Position numbers and translations under genes: made by a program. The notes under the pieces were generated by a model. It was not told the DNA's origin. It saw nothing but the letters and a program-made list of their open reading frames with translations, and ran no database searches. A stretch of DNA of 64,000 nt from Ferruginibacter paludis (lineage in GTDB: Bacteria > Bacteroidota > Bacteroidia > Chitinophagales > Chitinophagaceae), in the NCBI RefSeq assembly GCF_030409685.1, contig NZ_JAUFQJ010000004.1:682001-746000 (forward strand). Reading direction: 5' to 3'. Positions 8,697 to 16,585 of this stretch are shown one piece after another (the first letter of the stretch is position 1; each line of letters starts with the position of its first letter).

Positions 8697-9882
8697 AGTA
8701 CAAATGAATAATGGTATTTACAATATCAACTGCTACTTCCTTTTTTGATTTGGTATCAAAATGCTGTTCCCCTCCATTTTTATCAAAAATAGTTATTTTG
8801 TTAGTGTCGCCGCTAAAACCAGCGCCGCTGTCATTCAGTGAATTTAGTACTATTAAATCAGCATTTTTTTCTGCGAGTTTTTTCAATGCATTATTTCTTT
8901 CATCAGTTGTCTCCAGCGCAAACCCGGCCAATAATTGCCCCTCTTTTTTTATGGTGCCTAAATGCTTTAAAATATCTTTTGTCTTTTTCAATTCAACAGA
9001 AAATATGTCTTCGCTTTTTTTAATCTTATCTGTTGCAATATTGACAGGTGTATAGTCCGCAACTGCGGCACTCATCACTGCAATATCTGTGTGGTCAAAA
9101 ACGGACATACATGCGTTAAACATTTCTTCTGCTGATTTTACCCGTATTACTTGTAAACCGGCTGGTATTTCTTCACCTGATGGGCCGAGTATCAGTGTTA
9201 CGACGGCACCTCTTTTTTTACATTCTGCAGCAATGGCAATACCCATTTTGCCCGATGAATGATTGCCGATAAACCGAACGGGGTCCAGCGCCTCATAGGT
9301 TGGACCGGCCGTTACCAGGATTTTCTTTTCTAACAGCTGGTTCTGACCGAAAAAAAAAGCTTCCAATCTTTTTAAAATGGTTTCAGGTTCTGCCATTCGC
9401 CCGTCACCTGTTAAACCACTTGCGAGTTCACCATTTTCAACCGGTATTACCGCATTGCCGAACCCCTGAATTATTTGCAGATTATTTTTCGTCGAAGCGT
9501 GATGCCACATATCTTCATCCATTGCCGGCACCGCTATTACAGGGCAGGTTGCAGAAAGATAAACCGCGGTAAATAAGTTATCGCAAATCCCGTGGGCCAT
9601 TTTAGCCAATGTATTGCAGCTCAGGGGTGCAACCAGCATAACATCAGCCCATCTGCCCAACATTACGTGATTGCTCCAGGAATTATTCTCTGCCAAATCT
9701 GACAATACCTGATTTTTAGACAAAGTAGATAAAGTAAGTGCAGAAACAAAGTTCATGGCTGCAGGCGTCATCACAATTTTCACTTCGGCGCCGGCTTTAA
9801 TTAACAGGCGCACCAATGCGGCAGTTTTGTATGCAGCAATACTTCCCGTTATACCCAGTAAAATTTTTTTATTTTTCAACAT
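8689..9882 (-). CDS. coaBC: Bifunctional phosphopantothenoylcysteine decarboxylase / phosphopantothenate-cysteine ligase
   Basis: A 397-residue flavoenzyme for two steps of coenzyme A synthesis. The N-terminal CoaC domain (1-180) has the GITGSIAAYKT start, catalytic His72 in SNHV and the PAMDEDMW substrate clamp (119-126). The C-terminal CoaB domain begins with LVTAGPTYEALDPVRFIGN (189-207) and has a DKIKK lysine near 285-289. The loop that carries the catalytic cysteine in enterobacterial Dfp reads GELASGLTGDGRM here, so Ser155 replaces Cys. A hairpin plus eight T residues ends exactly at its ATG, so its transcription may be uncoupled from rpoZ. Confidence 0.93.
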   Translation of the reverse strand: MLKNKKILLGITGSIAAYKTAALVRLLIKAGAEVKIVMTPAAMNFVSALTLSTLSKNQVLSDLAENNSWSNHVMLGRWADVMLVAPLSCNTLAKMAHGICDNLFTAVYLSATCPVIAVPAMDEDMWHHASTKNNLQIIQGFGNAVIPVENGELASGLTGDGRMAEPETILKRLEAFFFGQNQLLEKKILVTAGPTYEALDPVRFIGNHSSGKMGIAIAAECKKRGAVVTLILGPSGEEIPAGLQVIRVKSAEEMFNACMSVFDHTDIAVMSAAVADYTPVNIATDKIKKSEDIFSVELKKTKDILKHLGTIKKEGQLLAGFALETTDERNNALKKLAEKNADLIVLNSLNDSGAGFSGDTNKITIFDKNGGEQHFDTKSKKEVAVDIVNTIIHLYYA

Positions 9883-9906
9883 AAAAAAAAGACGGCTGTT
9901 GCCGTC
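9883..9906 (-). terminator. Intrinsic terminator or attenuator abutting the coaBC start codon
   Basis: On the minus strand: GACGGC, loop AACA, GCCGTC, then eight T residues followed directly by the coaBC ATG at 9882. A stem of six G/C-rich pairs with a T8 tract is a strong intrinsic terminator for bamD-rpoZ transcripts. Confidence 0.7.
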
Positions 9907-9953
9907 CTTAAAAATAAAACTTCTTATTTAACATTAATAAACAAAGCCAAAAA

Positions 9954-10295
9954 TTAACTAAATAAATCCTCCTCATTTTTACGGAAGTAAATTTTATCTT
10001 CCATAAATTCCTGCGATGCAAGCAGTGCCGGATTAGGCATTCTTTCGTATGCCTTTGAAATTTCTATCTGTTCTTTGTTTTCATGAATTTCTTCCAAACT
10101 ATCGGTATGGCTTGCAAATTCCTCCAGCTTGTTATGCAATTCTTCCTTAATAGAAATATTGATCTGGTTCGCACGCTTTGCAATAATGGCAATAGATTCA
10201 TAAAGATTGCCTGTTTTTTGCTTGATGTCAAACAAGTTCTTTGGTTCAACCACATTGCTTGTGCTGGAACTTAGCTGGCGTCTTAGTTTACTCAT
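9954..10295 (-). CDS. rpoZ: RNA polymerase omega / Rpb6-like subunit
   Basis: A 113-residue Bacteroidota-type omega subunit, which helps assemble and stabilise RNA polymerase. The diagnostic helix is NLYESIAIIAKRANQI (about 30-45), the equivalent of the omega/Rpb6 helix that clamps the beta-prime C-terminus. The acidic tail is longer than in proteobacterial omega. It overlaps bamD by eight bases and is followed by a terminator in front of coaBC. Confidence 0.85.
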   Translation of the reverse strand: MSKLRRQLSSSTSNVVEPKNLFDIKQKTGNLYESIAIIAKRANQINISIKEELHNKLEEFASHTDSLEEIHENKEQIEISKAYERMPNPALLASQEFMEDKIYFRKNEEDLFS

Positions 10296-11094
10296 TTTTT
10301 ATTTCTTTAATTTTATTTAAACTTAAATTATTGTATTCCTGAGCTTCCTTCAGGTGAACACTTTGAGGAAAACGATCAGCGAAATCCTGGTACTCTGTTA
10401 TCACTTTTTCAAACCTTTCAGGTTGCTTATCAACTACGCTCAATTTTGCAAACTTATAGTAGCACATTAAAGATTTCAACTTATATAAATCCCCATTTTG
10501 GGACTCGGGATAATCACTCAACAGAGTACTGTAGGAAATTGCAGCAGCTCTGTACTGACCTAATTTATTGTAAAGATCAGCTGCCCGCAATTCCTTTTGC
10601 TCCAGTTTTATCCTGTTTTTATCAATTATTTCGGTAGCTTCTTTTACTCTTGCAGAACCAGGATGCGAATTTATAAACGATTGCATTACACCGATTGATT
10701 TAGAAGTATTGGTCTGATCTAATTCAATTTTTGCAATCTGTTTGTAGAAACAAAGGGCATGCATAAAATCCACTTCTTCAGATTTACTGCTATTGGGAAA
10801 CACTTCCAAAAATCCCTTGAAAAAATTTTCTGCGTCTTTATATTCTTTTAGATAATAGAAACAGTAGGCATCTTTATAATATAACTCTTCAAATTTATCC
10901 GTGCCTTTATAAACAGGGTATAATTCCTCATATAATTGCTGAGCTATACGATATTTTTTTTCTGAATAATAGGTATCCGCCATTTTCAGTTTATAATCTG
11001 AGTCCTTACTTTTTAGCACTTTTCCATACTTATTGCATGATGAAAAGAACGTTACCAATAAAAGAGATGTAATAAATACTTTAATAAAATTCAT
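10288..11094 (-). CDS. bamD: Outer membrane assembly lipoprotein BamD
   Basis: A 268-residue lipoprotein of the BAM complex, which inserts beta-barrels into the outer membrane. The signal ends in FFSSC, making Cys20 the lipidated residue. The body is a series of TPR helices: the first covers KMADTYYSEKKYRIAQQLYEEL and further repeats contain YPVYKGT and FPNSSKSEE. The neighbours rpoZ, coaBC and porD-like match the order usual in this phylum. No promoter box was found in the 112 bases between it and the OmpA terminator. Confidence 0.92.
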   Translation of the reverse strand: MNFIKVFITSLLLVTFFSSCNKYGKVLKSKDSDYKLKMADTYYSEKKYRIAQQLYEELYPVYKGTDKFEELYYKDAYCFYYLKEYKDAENFFKGFLEVFPNSSKSEEVDFMHALCFYKQIAKIELDQTNTSKSIGVMQSFINSHPGSARVKEATEIIDKNRIKLEQKELRAADLYNKLGQYRAAAISYSTLLSDYPESQNGDLYKLKSLMCYYKFAKLSVVDKQPERFEKVITEYQDFADRFPQSVHLKEAQEYNNLSLNKIKEIKNE

Positions 11095-11206
11095 AAAGAA
11101 GTGCGAAATTAATGATTTTAAATCAAAAATCCCTTCTAATTATCGTATAGCAAAAAAGATCCCGTTAAGGTTTTGGTAAACCAATTTCCGGATGATTATC
11201 GTACTT

Positions 11207-11239
11207 GCAAAAAGAGCCCCTCCAACAGGAAGGGCTCTT
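11207..11239 (-). terminator. Intrinsic terminator of the OmpA-family gene
   Basis: On the minus strand AGAGCCCTTCC, loop TGTT, GGAGGGGCTCT, then five T residues. The 11-bp stem has one G-U pair. It starts about 20 bases after the stop codon of the OmpA-family gene. Confidence 0.88.
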
Positions 11240-11258
11240 CGACAAAAACTATTTTTAA

Positions 11259-12866
11259 TTAGTTTGATTTAATATCAATCGTATTGGAATCTCCGCCGCC
11301 AATAACCTTATCAACCAAAACCCTGTCCGGACTAATACCTAATTTTTCAACCAGGTAGTTTTTAACCGCATCCAGTTTTTTGTCAGCTAGAGACTGTTCC
11401 TTTTTAGAGGCTGCAGGATATGCCGTCAATGTAATTGTACAGTTAGGTTTTTCTTTCAATTTATTGGCAACTGTTGCAAGCAATGCTTTTGTATCGGCTT
11501 TTAATGTAGCTGTTTTAACAGAAAGGCTTGGGTAATCAGAAGCACAGGCATTCAGGCTATCCATTTTTGCATTCATAGCAGTGCAGCAAGCAGGATCAGG
11601 GCATTTACCAACACCATCAGCATCTACTGGTTGACACTCTGTAGGAGTGATCAATTGCTTATCCTTACAATCCGGAACACCATCACCGTCTGTATCCCTA
11701 GTTACACCATGAGAATCAACCGGGCAACCAGCCGGAGTATTCGGCTCTCTGTCCAGTTGGTCAGTAACACCATCACCATCCGTGTCATCCAAAATTGGTT
11801 TAGGCAACTTCATGTGCTTAGGATTGTTGATTTCGCTGTAAGCATAATCCAAAGGATTCAGCCACCACAACGGCTCAACAGCCTTCGCGCCCAAATTAAA
11901 ATTGATGCCAAGAGATAAATAGTTATAAGAATCGTAATCAGGAGTCAAAGCAGCATCAAGTCCGTCCGGATGCTCTTGCCAGCGTTGTCCGTCCAATAAA
12001 TCAGACTTTACGAAAGTATGCCGGTCTTCCAGAGCCAGATTAACCCTGTTGCTTAATTTGAAAGCTACGCCGGCAAGTACAGTACCAGAAGCTCTTAAGG
12101 TATTCTTTCCCAATTTAGGGCGACGGTTTCCTTCTGATTCACCAGGTGTTTCATAGGTATTATCCATACCATCCTTCAACCGTTTCAAAATATTCCTCCT
12201 GTTAGAGTAGCTGATATCACCGCCATTGGCTATGCTATTATACAAGCTTGCATAATTGTTTCCAGATGCATCAAGTGCATTTACCATTACGTTATACCAG
12301 GTTGCGCCAACCCCAGCACCTGCATAAATGGTAACCCCAGTTTTTTGTTTATGAAAACGAACATTATTAAGGGTAAAGATGCCCTGGATTCCCAAATCCT
12401 GTACATGTGTTTTATAATTGTAAAAAACTGCATCTACATTTGGTTTGTAACCTTTGCCCGCCGGAAGATTACCATTTGGGGCACTAACCAATGCATCGTT
12501 ATTAGCATAGTTATATGAAGGCTGCCAGTTCATTCCTTTAGGCGATCCGTTTAAATACTGTGCCCGTAAGGAGAAGATATATCCTAACGCTTTTCTGACA
12601 TGTGCTTCAAATCCGAGTCTTGGTACTCTGCCAGCAACATCTCCCATTACTACAATGTTGCCTAGCGATACACCTACTTCAACCATATTGCGGGGCTTAG
12701 CCGGAAAGTTATATGTGTTGTTCATAAATTCATTCTGCTGCGGCAATTTTTTCGCCGGAATCACTGAAGAATCAAAAACACTATAACCAGAACCCGTTTG
12801 GGCAAAAGATGTAGTTGATATCAGGGCCAGAAACCCCAGAATTAATTTGTACTTTTTGTTTGCCAT
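11259..12866 (-). CDS. OmpA-family outer membrane protein with calcium-binding repeats
   Basis: A 535-residue outer membrane protein. It has a signal peptide (cleavage after TSFAQ), an N-terminal beta-barrel-like region with alternating hydrophobic strands (about 55-330), two thrombospondin type-3-like repeats (DTDGDGVTDQLD and DTDGDGVPDCKD, each a calcium site) and a C-terminal OmpA-like domain for peptidoglycan contact (about 440-535). That last domain is divergent: I do not see the usual NxxLSxxRA motif intact, only SLADKKLDAVKNYLVEKLG. It is a stand-alone unit with its own promoter and terminator and is probably abundant. Confidence 0.88.
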   Translation of the reverse strand: MANKKYKLILGFLALISTTSFAQTGSGYSVFDSSVIPAKKLPQQNEFMNNTYNFPAKPRNMVEVGVSLGNIVVMGDVAGRVPRLGFEAHVRKALGYIFSLRAQYLNGSPKGMNWQPSYNYANNDALVSAPNGNLPAGKGYKPNVDAVFYNYKTHVQDLGIQGIFTLNNVRFHKQKTGVTIYAGAGVGATWYNVMVNALDASGNNYASLYNSIANGGDISYSNRRNILKRLKDGMDNTYETPGESEGNRRPKLGKNTLRASGTVLAGVAFKLSNRVNLALEDRHTFVKSDLLDGQRWQEHPDGLDAALTPDYDSYNYLSLGINFNLGAKAVEPLWWLNPLDYAYSEINNPKHMKLPKPILDDTDGDGVTDQLDREPNTPAGCPVDSHGVTRDTDGDGVPDCKDKQLITPTECQPVDADGVGKCPDPACCTAMNAKMDSLNACASDYPSLSVKTATLKADTKALLATVANKLKEKPNCTITLTAYPAASKKEQSLADKKLDAVKNYLVEKLGISPDRVLVDKVIGGGDSNTIDIKSN

Positions 12867-12911
12867 AACTTATTGATTATTAAAATTCTAAAATTTAAGA
12901 GTTTTCACATA

Positions 12912-12942
12912 CAAAATTAGATAATGGGAGTTAATAACCAAA
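12912..12942 (-). promoter_or_regulatory. Promoter of the OmpA-family gene
   Basis: On the minus strand TTTG (12939-12942), 19 bases, then TAATTTTG (12912-12919). This is an exact fit to the Bacteroidota primary-sigma consensus TTTG-N19-TAnnTTTG. The box ends 45 bases before the ATG. Confidence 0.75.
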
Positions 12943-13130
12943 TTTTTTTAGGATTATTTACCTTTACTACTAATTCTGTCCTGTTTAATTTGCAAATTAA
13001 GATTATAATATGTACTATTCTGCTGCTTCTTGTAAAAACTTATTGTTTTTTAATAAAATTTAAAAGGCACAGAAAAAATAAATTACTTTGAACCCGTTTT
13101 TTCCTGCACTATATTGCCGTCTTTTTAGAA

Positions 13131-14093
13131 ATGGAATTTATAAAAAATATAATAGGTGAAGAACTAAATACTTTTGAAAAGAAGTTCGCCGAATCGGTAA
13201 AAAGTCAAACTCCGCTTCTTGACAGGATTATGAAATATATCATCAAGCGCAAGGGTAAACAACTCCGTCCGATGTTTGTATTTTTAAGTGCAAAACTGCA
13301 TGGCCCCATTAATGAAAGTACCTACAGGGCTGCGGCATTAGTTGAATTACTACATACAGCAACACTGGTTCACGACGATGTAGTCGATGAATCTCTTGAA
13401 AGAAGAGGCTTTTTTTCTGTAAATGCAATCTGGAAAAACAAAATCGCTGTATTGGTAGGTGATTATCTTTTATCGAAAGGCCTGCTTTTATCAACCGATA
13501 ACAAAGATTTTGAACACCTGCAAATTTTATCCCAGGCTGTAAAGCAAATGAGTGAGGGTGAATTACTTCAGATAGAAAAATCCCGGAATCTAAATTTAAA
13601 AGAGGAAATCTATTTTGAAATCATCCGGAATAAAACTGCCTCCCTGCTGTCATCTGCCTGCGCCGTTGGCGCATGGAGTACCTGTAAAAACGAAGTCATT
13701 AGTAACAAAATGAAATTGTTCGGGGAAAAAGTGGGTATCGCATTTCAAATAAAAGATGATCTTTTTGACTATGGCAAAGAAGATGTGGGAAAGCCTACGG
13801 GCAATGACATAAAAGAAAAAAAACTAACGCTGCCACTCATTTATACCTTAAATAAAATAAGCGCTCCAAAAAGAAGGGAACTTATTTACATCATTAAAAA
13901 CGAAAATAAAAACACGCAAAAGGTCAGGCAGGTTATTGACACAGTAGTAGCCTCAGGCGGCATTGATTATGCCGCGGAAAAAATGACTGCTTACAGGGAT
14001 GAAGCACTCGCCATATTATATGAATTTGAGGATAATGAAGTCAGGAAAGCATTGGAGGAACTGGTACGCTACACAACAGACAGAAAATATTAG
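13131..14093 (+). CDS. Long-chain trans-polyprenyl diphosphate synthase
   Basis: A 320-residue prenyl chain elongating enzyme. It condenses isopentenyl diphosphate onto an allylic primer, most likely to make the side chain of menaquinone. The first Asp-rich motif is DDVVD (82-86) and the second DDLFD (209-213). The residue five before the first motif is a small alanine, as in long-chain synthases. A near-consensus minus-7 box (TTACTTTG, one mismatch) lies 40 bases upstream. recJ starts 42 bases after the stop, so they probably share a transcript. Confidence 0.92.
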   Translation: MEFIKNIIGEELNTFEKKFAESVKSQTPLLDRIMKYIIKRKGKQLRPMFVFLSAKLHGPINESTYRAAALVELLHTATLVHDDVVDESLERRGFFSVNAIWKNKIAVLVGDYLLSKGLLLSTDNKDFEHLQILSQAVKQMSEGELLQIEKSRNLNLKEEIYFEIIRNKTASLLSSACAVGAWSTCKNEVISNKMKLFGEKVGIAFQIKDDLFDYGKEDVGKPTGNDIKEKKLTLPLIYTLNKISAPKRRELIYIIKNENKNTQKVRQVIDTVVASGGIDYAAEKMTAYRDEALAILYEFEDNEVRKALEELVRYTTDRKY

Positions 14094-14135
14094 ATCACAT
14101 TCTGACATTCCACACGGCAATAATTTTCAATTAGG

Positions 14136-15842
14136 ATGGAAAAAAGATGGAACATACTGGAAGTTGATAAAGTTGTTACCGCTGATTTACAGGCAGCTTT
14201 AAAAATAAACAGCAGTTTATGCCGCATCCTTGTAAACAGGGGCATTGACAGTTTTGAAAAAGCCAAAGCGTGGTTTCGTCCATCGCTTACAGCCCTGCAT
14301 GATCCGTTCCTGATGAAGGACATGGACAAGGCTGTGGAAAGAATTGTTACGGCCATTCAGAGTAATGAGAAAATAATGGTCTTTGGTGATTATGATGTAG
14401 ATGGCACAACCTCTGTGGCCCTAATGTACCAGTTTCTCTGCAAAATCTACAACGGGAAAATGATTGAATTTTATATTCCCGATCGTTATAAAGAAGGCTA
14501 TGGCATCAGTAAGGCAGGGATTGATTATGCCGCTGCTAATAATTTCTCTCTTATCATATCGCTGGATTGCGGAATAAAATCTGTGGCATTGATAGCTTAT
14601 GCAAAAACGTTGGGCATAGATTTTATTGTATGCGACCATCATTTACCTGATGATATCTTACCTGAGGCTGTTGCCATTTTAAACGCCAAACAAAAAGACT
14701 GCGATTACCCCTACAAAGAATTGTGTGGTTGCGGCGTTGGGTTTAAATTAGTGACCGCTCTAGCCCAACGGTATGGCATTGACGAAGAACACTATTATTG
14801 TTATCTTGATCTGGTAGCCACCGCTATTGCGGCCGATATTGTACCAATGACGGGCGAAAACAGGATACTTGCCTATTTTGGCTTGCAGCAAATTAACTCC
14901 TCTCCCTGCGCTGGCATTAAAGCGCTGATCCATTTGGGCGGCATTCAAAAAAAACTATCCATTACCAATGTTGTTTTTGTAATTGCGCCCAGAGTAAACG
15001 CCGCAGGGCGTATGGATGATGCAAAAAAAGCCGTTTTATTGTTTATTGAAAAAGATGTTGACCGGGCGATGGAGTTAGCCAAATTACTGCATATTGATAA
15101 TACCGACCGAAAGGAGGCCGATAGCAGTATAACAGCCGAGGCACTTGCAATGATTGATAACAAAGCGGAAATGATCAACCGCAAATCAACCGTTGTTTAC
15201 CAGGAACACTGGCATAAAGGAGTGGTGGGAATTGTGGCAAGCAGACTGACAGAAAAGTATTACCGTCCAACCATTGTACTTACACGTAACGGTGATATTG
15301 TTGCAGGAAGTGCCAGAAGTGTAGTTGGTTATAATTTGTATGAAGCGGTGCATGCCTGCAGGGAACATCTATTAGGATATGGTGGCCATTTCGCCGCGGC
15401 AGGTCTTTCACTGTTGCCTGAAAATGTAATAGCCTTCACTGAAAAATTCGAGGCTGTTGTAGCCAGTACTATTGCACCACATTTACTGATACCTGAAATT
15501 ATAATTGACAGTGTTATTTCTTTTAACGAAATCAATCAAACGCTATACAATATCATTTGCCAGATGGAACCGTTTGGGCCGGAAAATATGCGGCCAATAT
15601 TTGTAGCAAAAAATATATCCGATAGTGGTTACTCGAAAATTGTTAAAGAACAACATGTGCGTTTTGTTGTAAAACAAAATGGTATAACCTTTACTGGCAT
15701 TGGCTTTAATCTTGCTGATAAATTTTCCATACTTGAAACGAAAAAGCCCTTTGACCTTGTTTTTACGATTGACGAAAATGAATGGAACGGCGAAACAAAT
15801 TTGCAGCTTAAGATAATAGATCTGCAGGTATCCCGTTCCTGA
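14136..15842 (+). CDS. recJ: Single-stranded-DNA-specific exonuclease RecJ
   Basis: A 568-residue 5'-3' ssDNA exonuclease of recombination and mismatch repair. The DHH phosphoesterase motifs are GDYDVDG (84-90), SLDCGI (near 142) and CDHHLPD (166-172). The DHHA1 part contains GGHFAAAGLS. The length is standard for the family. It is followed 26 bases later by a methyltransferase gene on the same strand. Confidence 0.94.
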   Translation: MEKRWNILEVDKVVTADLQAALKINSSLCRILVNRGIDSFEKAKAWFRPSLTALHDPFLMKDMDKAVERIVTAIQSNEKIMVFGDYDVDGTTSVALMYQFLCKIYNGKMIEFYIPDRYKEGYGISKAGIDYAAANNFSLIISLDCGIKSVALIAYAKTLGIDFIVCDHHLPDDILPEAVAILNAKQKDCDYPYKELCGCGVGFKLVTALAQRYGIDEEHYYCYLDLVATAIAADIVPMTGENRILAYFGLQQINSSPCAGIKALIHLGGIQKKLSITNVVFVIAPRVNAAGRMDDAKKAVLLFIEKDVDRAMELAKLLHIDNTDRKEADSSITAEALAMIDNKAEMINRKSTVVYQEHWHKGVVGIVASRLTEKYYRPTIVLTRNGDIVAGSARSVVGYNLYEAVHACREHLLGYGGHFAAAGLSLLPENVIAFTEKFEAVVASTIAPHLLIPEIIIDSVISFNEINQTLYNIICQMEPFGPENMRPIFVAKNISDSGYSKIVKEQHVRFVVKQNGITFTGIGFNLADKFSILETKKPFDLVFTIDENEWNGETNLQLKIIDLQVSRS

Positions 15843-15868
15843 TACCATATACCCCTAATAAAAAAAAA

Positions 15869-16561
15869 TTGAAATTATTCACTTACCTGCACTATTTTTT
15901 TTACGTCGGTTTTAACTGGAACTTTCGCATTGCGCTTAAAATTATAAAGCAGGAAATAAAGGGCGAAAAAAAATATGGCATTTCCACAACAGGAGCCGAC
16001 GAATTAAAAGATCTTTCTAAAAAAGGAATTGATACTTCGCATGCAACCATGTACATGCCTATCAGTTATACCTTGCTGGAGCAACTATTTAAACAACTGC
16101 CGGCTACACCAAACATGCATTTTGCAGACATCGGTTGCGGCAAAGGCCGGGCGATGTGTGTGGCTGCTTACAACGGATATACAAATATCACCGGTGTTGA
16201 TTTTTCTGAAAAATTTTGTGAAGATGCACGCCGCAATCTTGAGAAGATGAAAGAAAAATTTCCTGAAATGAATTTTGCAGTTCATACTGCAGATGCAATG
16301 AATTATGATATTCCTCCTACCGCTGATTGCCTGTTCTTATTCAATCCTTTTGATGTGGTGGTAATGAGCGCAGTGGTATTTAATATAATGGAAAGCGTCC
16401 GCATGTATCCGCGGGAAATTTTTGTGGTATACGCTAATCCGCTTTATGAAGAATTGTTTTTAGACGAAGGCTTCAAGGAAATTTTTCATACAAAAGAAAT
16501 GAAATACCTGGAAGCTGCTATACTAAAACTTCCGGCATTATTACAACGCCGGAAGTCTTAA
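15869..16561 (+). CDS. Class I SAM-dependent methyltransferase
   Basis: A 230-residue protein with a Rossmann-type methyltransferase core. The SAM-binding glycine motif is HFADIGCGKGRA and the ribose-binding acidic residue is in ITGVDFSEKF; a post-motif LFLFNPFD follows. The substrate is unknown. No in-frame ATG exists until codon 61, which is too late for the fold, so I chose the TTG directly after an A-rich stretch. The 3' end contains a hairpin that probably terminates the converging htpG gene. Confidence 0.8.
   Translation: MKLFTYLHYFFYVGFNWNFRIALKIIKQEIKGEKKYGISTTGADELKDLSKKGIDTSHATMYMPISYTLLEQLFKQLPATPNMHFADIGCGKGRAMCVAAYNGYTNITGVDFSEKFCEDARRNLEKMKEKFPEMNFAVHTADAMNYDIPPTADCLFLFNPFDVVVMSAVVFNIMESVRMYPREIFVVYANPLYEELFLDEGFKEIFHTKEMKYLEAAILKLPALLQRRKS
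16525..16556 (-). terminator. Probable htpG terminator inside the methyltransferase 3' end
   Basis: ACTTCCGGC (16528-16536) and GCCGGAAGT (16548-16556) form a perfect 9-bp stem with an 11-base loop. Read on the minus strand it is followed by TTTT. It overlaps the last codons of the methyltransferase. Confidence 0.45.
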
Positions 16562-16585
16562 TCAACTATACTAAAATTTGAATCT

